DNA of 10,202 nt from Bacteroidota bacterium (lineage in GTDB: Bacteria; Bacteroidota; Bacteroidia; Flavobacteriales; Flavobacteriaceae): positions 1-10,202 of the forward strand of contig JAJYTI010000068.1 of the NCBI GenBank assembly GCA_021793135.1, written 5' to 3'. The notes below the pieces were generated by a model, which had not been told where the DNA came from, searched no databases, and saw only the letters and a list, made by a program, of their open reading frames with translations. Positions 6,340-10,202 of this stretch are shown piece by piece. The translations under genes were made by a program, and so were the position numbers. The first letter of the stretch is position 1. Each line of letters begins with the position of its first letter.

Positions 6340-7974
6340 ATGAAACAAATTTTTAAAAATAGAATATTCATTATATCTATCATCGTCATTTTGTTCTCTT
6401 CATGTGGAAGCAAGAAACACATTAGAGACTATAACTACTTAAGCACAAGTAATTTTTATAATGATAGCATAAATCTATCTGCGAAATTTTATGCAGATAT
6501 CAAATATCCAGATTTATCTAGAAGAGAAATTAAAAAGAAATTCAAAAGGTTTAAAAAGCTAAACTCTCATGATTTTTTAATTTATGGATATGCTCCAAAA
6601 GAATATGAAATGGCGCTTTTTTATACGAAGGATTCTTTTGCTACAACGGATTCTACTTCATTAATATTAAACGATTCCTTAAACCAACAAGTTATATATA
6701 GAAGACAATTTCAAGACCAATTAGTGTACTTATACTTGAAAGCTTTAGAAGATTTTAATTCTCATCAAACATTAATTTATGATGGGGGAGAAATTATAAA
6801 TTCCATAAATTTTAATCAAACCGTAAGAGAGCAACTTACATATTGGGATATCTTTAATGATTATCAATATCGTGATAACATACTATTTATAAGAAAAAAA
6901 ATAGAAAATGCTCCAATAGAGAAGTCAAAACAAAGCGATTGGGATAAATTTCAAATCATGACAACTATATTATCTCGGGAGCCTTCTTATAAAGCATTTG
7001 TAGATGCAGTTAAAACTCAAGATAAAGCAAAAATAGAATATTTAGATAAATTTATTTCTGAGGCTAAAGCCGATTCATTAATGTTATCAGTAAGTAAAGC
7101 AGAAGTACTAGAGAATATAAAAGTATTGGCTGCCAATGAAAAACTACTTATGCTTAATGAACGGCATTGGTTACCAAAGCATCGAATTTTCGCGACACAT
7201 TTGTTACAACCATTAAAAGAAGTTGGTTATAAATATTTAGCGGTAGAAGCTGTAGATATATTGAAAGATAGTATCTTAAATTCCGTTGGCTTTCCACTGC
7301 ATTCCACTGGGTATTATACCAGAGAACCATATTTTGGAATTTTCCTCCGAACAGCTATGGATTTAGGATATACAGTCGTTGGTTATGATGAGTTTACAAC
7401 CGAAAATAGAGAACTTTCGCAAGCAAATAATATTCTAAATATTTTTGAAGAAGATTCCAATGCTAAAGTCTTTGTGTATGCAGGAGAAGATCACATATTG
7501 GAATACAATCCTTCAATAAAACGGACCGCCGAGTACATCAAAGAGCTTTCTGAAATAGATCCTTTGACGATTAATCAAGTATTATTAGCTACAGATAGCC
7601 CCGATGAACTTTTGTTGTTTGATGCCAAAACATTTCCAGAAGATACTCGGATTAATAATAATGTAGATTATTTTTTATTAAATAACCTTAATACAGATCT
7701 AAGCGAAATCTATCCAAAAAGTAGTTTAAAAACCATTGAAATTTTATTACCAGAGTTTCGATCTATTCAGAACGAAGAGGTGTTTATTTCTATATATCCC
7801 GCAGAAGAATATCAAATTTATAAAACATCTGCGGTATCCATTAAAAATAAGATTTGGCGTGTAGAAGGGGATGGATTGTCAATAGAACTTCCAATTGGAA
7901 AGTATTATTTACATATTTGGGATGAAGAAGATAATGAGATAGTATCAAAGTCTCTCATAGTAGAAGGAAATTAG
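6340..7974 (+). CDS. Putative lipoprotein hydrolase of the EreA/ChaN/TraB-like fold
   Basis: This is a predicted lipoprotein of 544 residues. The signal peptide MKQIFKNRIFIISIIVILFSSC ends in a lipobox with the lipidated cysteine at 22. Residues about 30-260 are charged, mostly helical-looking and unrecognised. The region about 268-390 resembles the erythromycin-esterase/ChaN/TIKI-TraB superfamily. It has LMLNERHWLPKHR (271-282; E274, H276, H281) in the place of the usual GExH..HR motif, LAVEA with E303, a YDE at 349-351 and YAGEDHI with H385. These His/Glu residues are the kind that form a metal or catalytic centre in the superfamily, although here the first motif reads N-E-R-H. The last 95 residues look like a beta-rich module. 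Similar flavobacterial proteins are known to me only as hypothetical. The substrate is unknown, and macrolide resistance should not be inferred. It sits between two TonB-C lipoprotein genes. Confidence 0.7.
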   Translation: MKQIFKNRIFIISIIVILFSSCGSKKHIRDYNYLSTSNFYNDSINLSAKFYADIKYPDLSRREIKKKFKRFKKLNSHDFLIYGYAPKEYEMALFYTKDSFATTDSTSLILNDSLNQQVIYRRQFQDQLVYLYLKALEDFNSHQTLIYDGGEIINSINFNQTVREQLTYWDIFNDYQYRDNILFIRKKIENAPIEKSKQSDWDKFQIMTTILSREPSYKAFVDAVKTQDKAKIEYLDKFISEAKADSLMLSVSKAEVLENIKVLAANEKLLMLNERHWLPKHRIFATHLLQPLKEVGYKYLAVEAVDILKDSILNSVGFPLHSTGYYTREPYFGIFLRTAMDLGYTVVGYDEFTTENRELSQANNILNIFEEDSNAKVFVYAGEDHILEYNPSIKRTAEYIKELSEIDPLTINQVLLATDSPDELLLFDAKTFPEDTRINNNVDYFLLNNLNTDLSEIYPKSSLKTIEILLPEFRSIQNEEVFISIYPAEEYQIYKTSAVSIKNKIWRVEGDGLSIELPIGKYYLHIWDEEDNEIVSKSLIVEGN

Positions 7975-7995
7975 ATTACGATTATATGAATAGCT

Positions 7996-8022
7996 AAGCA
8001 CTAATTTTATAAGGTGCTTTTT
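7996..8022 (+). terminator. Probable terminator after the EreA/ChaN-like lipoprotein gene
   Basis: AAGCAC (7996-8001) pairs with GTGCTT (8014-8019), with a possible extra T-G pair inside and a roughly 10-base AT loop. TTTTT follows at 8018-8022. The stem is short, so strength is moderate. The 132-base gap from 7975 to 8106 shows no clear TAnnTTTG promoter for the next gene. Confidence 0.65.
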
Positions 8023-8106
8023 GTCTCTAAACCTCTAGATTTATTTTGGTATTGTATTTGTTAAATATTTATCAACGTCACTTAGATGTACTAAATACTT
8101 TTTCAA

Positions 8107-8616
8107 ATGATCAGAACAAATACTTCAGACTCAAAGCTATTCCTCATAAGAATAACCTATTTGGCTCTTTCTGTTTTTATACTTTTTTCTTGTACAGTCG
8201 ATCTGCATGATACAATACTAGAAGATGAATCACATGAAGCGATGGAAGAAGAAATTATAGAGGAAATAGGATGTATATTAGCTATTTGGCCTATTTATTC
8301 TGGATGTGATTTTTCTACAAATGAAGAATTAAAAATTTGTATGCAAGAAAAATTACATCTTCACATTCAAGAACATTTTAATACGAGTATTCGTAAAGAA
8401 CTAGGTAGGCAAGCTATGCCGGAAATATTAGTGAATTTCACGATTGATACTTCAGGAAACTTAACTAACATCCATTCTCGATCAAAATCACCACATCCTT
8501 TAATTGAACAAGAAGTAGAACGAGTTTTTAAACTATTACCTAAAATGCAACTCGCAACTCAAAAAGGAACTCCAATTCCTTTCAGTATTACTATACCGAT
8601 TCAATTTGAGAATTAG
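8107..8616 (+). CDS. Divergent TonB-C-domain lipoprotein
   Basis: This is a predicted lipoprotein of 169 residues. The signal peptide has a long n-region (MIRTNTSDSK), a hydrophobic core and the lipobox ILFSC with the lipidated cysteine at 29. A short acidic linker (about 34-54) leads to a TonB-C-like domain (about 58-169). It keeps the two family cysteines (C67 and C78), HFNTSI, FTIDTSGNL, LLPKM and the final IPIQFEN. It is the most divergent of the four copies in the window: PxYPGC has become PIYSGC, and the conserved MTPG after LLPK is MQLA. There is also an extra cysteine, C56, just before the domain. The reading frame is intact and there is no other good start, so it is not called a pseudogene. 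It has the same orientation as the following paralogue, only 71 bases away. Function is unknown. Confidence 0.78.
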   Translation: MIRTNTSDSKLFLIRITYLALSVFILFSCTVDLHDTILEDESHEAMEEEIIEEIGCILAIWPIYSGCDFSTNEELKICMQEKLHLHIQEHFNTSIRKELGRQAMPEILVNFTIDTSGNLTNIHSRSKSPHPLIEQEVERVFKLLPKMQLATQKGTPIPFSITIPIQFEN

Positions 8617-8687
8617 TAAAGTGTTTTATAGGTATATTCAATTACTAAATTGCTGTATATTTAGAATCTTTAAAGAGATAATTAATC

Positions 8688-9200
8688 ATGAGTACAAAAA
8701 AATTAGTTTTTTTATTAAGTATTGTCCTGAGTAGTATATTCATTTCCTGTGTTGATAATAAGGTAAATATGAGTGAAATTGCCGAAGGTGATAGGGGTTC
8801 ATCTTCTCCAGTGGAAGTTCGGGAAACGGTTGTAGGTACTTCAAAAAACACATCTTTTGAAATCATTGAAGATTCACCAATTTATCCTGGTTGTGAGAGA
8901 GTAGCAATGGAAGAGAGAAAAGATTGCTTGACACGGAATATAATGCAACACATCATGAAAAATTTCAATACTAACATTGGTTCCGATTTGAATTTAAAAG
9001 GTATGCAAAGCATTATTGTAGGTTTTACTATTGATGCAGATGGAGATGTTGTTGATATTGAACCGAAGACGGAACATCAAGCACTAGCAGAAGAAGCTAA
9101 ACGCGTTTTTAAATTACTTCCAAAAATGACTCCTGGGAAAAAGGAAGGCGAGAATGTTTCGGTTAAATATTCTATACCTATTCGTTATGAAGTAAATTGA
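8688..9200 (+). CDS. TonB-C-domain lipoprotein
   Basis: This is a predicted lipoprotein of 170 residues. The signal peptide MSTKKLVFLLSIVLSSIFISC gives a lipidated cysteine at 21. A loose Ser/Glu-containing linker runs from about 22 to 54. The TonB-C-like domain (about 55-170) has PIYPGC (C69), DC (C80), NFNTNIG, FTIDADGDV, LLPKMTPG and PIRYEVN. By eye it is the closest of the three lipoproteins to the outer domain of the M56 peptidase at 4044-5384: both share EERKDC/EEQKDC, NFNT and KRV..LLP.MTPG. The ATG is preceded by TATATTTA (8656-8663), one base short of the -7 consensus. Co-transcription with the preceding gene is also possible, because no terminator lies between them. A strong terminator follows. 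It lacks any TonB membrane helix, so a classical energy-transducing role is unlikely. Confidence 0.85.
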   Translation: MSTKKLVFLLSIVLSSIFISCVDNKVNMSEIAEGDRGSSSPVEVRETVVGTSKNTSFEIIEDSPIYPGCERVAMEERKDCLTRNIMQHIMKNFNTNIGSDLNLKGMQSIIVGFTIDADGDVVDIEPKTEHQALAEEAKRVFKLLPKMTPGKKEGENVSVKYSIPIRYEVN

Positions 9201-9227
9201 AATAAAGTTTCGATTGTTTAGGGTTTC

Positions 9228-9256
9228 AAAAGCATTTGTTTTACAGATGCTTTTTT
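9228..9256 (+). terminator. Rho-independent terminator after the last TonB-C lipoprotein
   Basis: AAAAGCATTTGT (9228-9239) pairs with ACAGATGCTTTT (9243-9254) with one wobble and a three-base loop, followed by TTTTTT at 9251-9256. It closes the lipoprotein region ahead of the kynureninase gene. Confidence 0.88.
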
Positions 9257-9312
9257 ATTTTATGTGCGGGCTATTTTTCTTAATAAAAATTTAAAATCCC
9301 TTTCACATTGTT

Positions 9313-9320
9313 TAAGTTTG
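9313..9320 (+). promoter_or_regulatory. Promoter -7 element of kynureninase gene
   Basis: TAAGTTTG matches TAnnTTTG. The sequence 19 bases upstream is TTTA (9290-9293), an imperfect -33 TTTG. Transcription would start near 9326, leaving about 23 bases before the ATG at 9349. Confidence 0.6.
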
Positions 9321-9348
9321 TAAGGCTTCAATTAAAAAAACACAGCAA

Positions 9349-10202
9349 ATGATGTATACCTCAGATAAAGCCTTTGCACAAGAGGCAGATGCTAAAGATG
9401 TTTTAGCACCTTTTCAAAAAGAATTTCATAAACCAAAAACCGAGTCTGGAACACCCTACTTATATTTTTGTGGAAACTCCTTAGGATTACAACCTACCCA
9501 GACCAAAGATTATATCAAACAAGAATTAGACGATTGGGCAAACTTAGGAGTAGAAGGGCATTTCCATGCTAAAAACCCTTGGAAACCTTATCACGAAAGT
9601 TTAGCTGAACCTATGGCTAAAATAGTAGGAGCAAAACCATCGGAAGTAGTGATTATGAATTCTCTTACGGTGAATCTTCATTTGATGATGGTAAGCTTTT
9701 ATAGACCAACAAAAACTCGATATAAAATAGTAGTAGAAAGCGATGCATTCCCATCGGATAGATATGCTGTAGCGAGTCAAGCACATATGCACAAATTAGA
9801 CTCAGAAGAAGCGATTGTTTGGTGGAAACCAAGAGAAGGGGAAGAGCTATGCCGAATGGAAGATTTAGAGCAAATCATGAAAGAACATGGCGATAGTGTA
9901 GCTTTATTGATGATTGGTAATACAAACTACTATACTGGCCAATACTATCCGATAGAAAGAATTACAAAATTAGGACATAGTTACGGAGCAAAAGTAGGTT
10001 TTGATTTAGCGCATGGTGCAGGGAATATTTTCCCAGATTTACATAATGCTGGACCTGACTTTGCAGTTTGGTGTACGTATAAATATTTAAATAGTGGACC
10101 TGGAAGTTTAGGTGGATGCTTTGTTCATGAGCGTCACGCAAACAATCCTGATTTACCTCGTATGGCAGGTTGGTGGGGACACGATAAAGCAACTCGCTTT
10201 AA
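9349..10202 (+). CDS. kynU: Kynureninase, 3' end beyond the window
   Basis: This PLP-dependent enzyme cleaves kynurenine to anthranilate and alanine, or 3-hydroxykynurenine to 3-hydroxyanthranilate, in tryptophan catabolism; it acts in the cytoplasm. The frame is open from ATG 9349 (MMYTSDKAF) to the window edge, giving 284 codons, about two thirds of a usual ~420-residue protein. Diagnostic segments are YFCGNSLGLQP (39-49), MNSLTVNLH (103-111), FPSDRYA with D137 (134-140) and FDLAHGAGN (218-226), where D219 should contact the PLP ring nitrogen. WCTYKYLNSGPG follows, with the PLP-binding lysine K245 by comparison with human KYNU, and then GWWGH (274-278). The first or second ATG could be used. 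It has its own promoter and is isolated from the preceding lipoprotein genes by a terminator. The frame is intact as far as seen. Confidence 0.95.
   Translation, partial: MMYTSDKAFAQEADAKDVLAPFQKEFHKPKTESGTPYLYFCGNSLGLQPTQTKDYIKQELDDWANLGVEGHFHAKNPWKPYHESLAEPMAKIVGAKPSEVVIMNSLTVNLHLMMVSFYRPTKTRYKIVVESDAFPSDRYAVASQAHMHKLDSEEAIVWWKPREGEELCRMEDLEQIMKEHGDSVALLMIGNTNYYTGQYYPIERITKLGHSYGAKVGFDLAHGAGNIFPDLHNAGPDFAVWCTYKYLNSGPGSLGGCFVHERHANNPDLPRMAGWWGHDKATRF

Noticed and set aside
6340..7974. Annotating the 544-residue lipoprotein as an erythromycin esterase
   Set aside because: Only a short His/Glu motif region is similar and the first motif is altered; the superfamily includes many unrelated activities.
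8107..8616. Pseudogene call for the divergent TonB-C lipoprotein
   Set aside because: The reading frame, lipobox and domain ends are all intact; only sequence divergence is seen.
5649..9200. Calling the three lipoproteins energy transducer TonB proteins
   Set aside because: They carry lipoboxes instead of a TonB N-terminal membrane helix with its ExbB-contacting residues; only the C-terminal domain is similar.
9601..10192. Minus-strand open frames opposite kynureninase
   Set aside because: They are shadows of the clearly homologous plus-strand kynureninase frame and show no recognisable protein features.

Overview
The window comes from the chromosome of a low-GC member of the Bacteroidota, most likely a marine or soil Flavobacteriaceae. 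Three things point there: promoters of the TTTG-N19-TAnnTTTG type, starts without Shine-Dalgarno sequences, and M56 peptidases and lipoproteins carrying the flavobacterial 'PxYPGC' TonB-C-like domain. Genus and species cannot be read from the sequence.

Region 1 (1-3507) is housekeeping. It holds ffh (signal recognition particle GTPase) with a clear promoter and terminator, then folD (one-carbon metabolism). Convergent to folD is an AI-2E/PerM-family membrane protein, sharing a bidirectional hairpin with it.

Region 2 (3508-9256) is the accessory-like part. A BlaI/MecI-type repressor, preceded by a tandem operator overlapping its own promoter, overlaps by one base a BlaR1-like M56 membrane metallopeptidase. 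The extracytoplasmic domain of that peptidase is not a penicillin-binding domain but a TonB-C-like domain on a proline-rich linker. Three separate lipoprotein genes follow on the same strand, each carrying a single copy of the same domain. Between the first and second is a fourth lipoprotein, a putative EreA/ChaN-like hydrolase. Terminators after the first TonB-C lipoprotein, after the hydrolase and after the last lipoprotein suggest several transcription units. The likely logic is a membrane-to-repressor proteolytic switch with a family of lipid-anchored proteins matching its own sensor. The last transmembrane helix of the peptidase ends in a sequence that looks like a lipobox and resembles the signal peptide of the first lipoprotein. 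The lipoproteins may therefore be detached sensor halves of BlaR1-like proteins.

Region 3 (9257-10202) holds a promoter and the first 284 codons of kynureninase (tryptophan/kynurenine catabolism), cut by the window edge. No tRNA, rRNA, CRISPR array or insertion sequence was seen.
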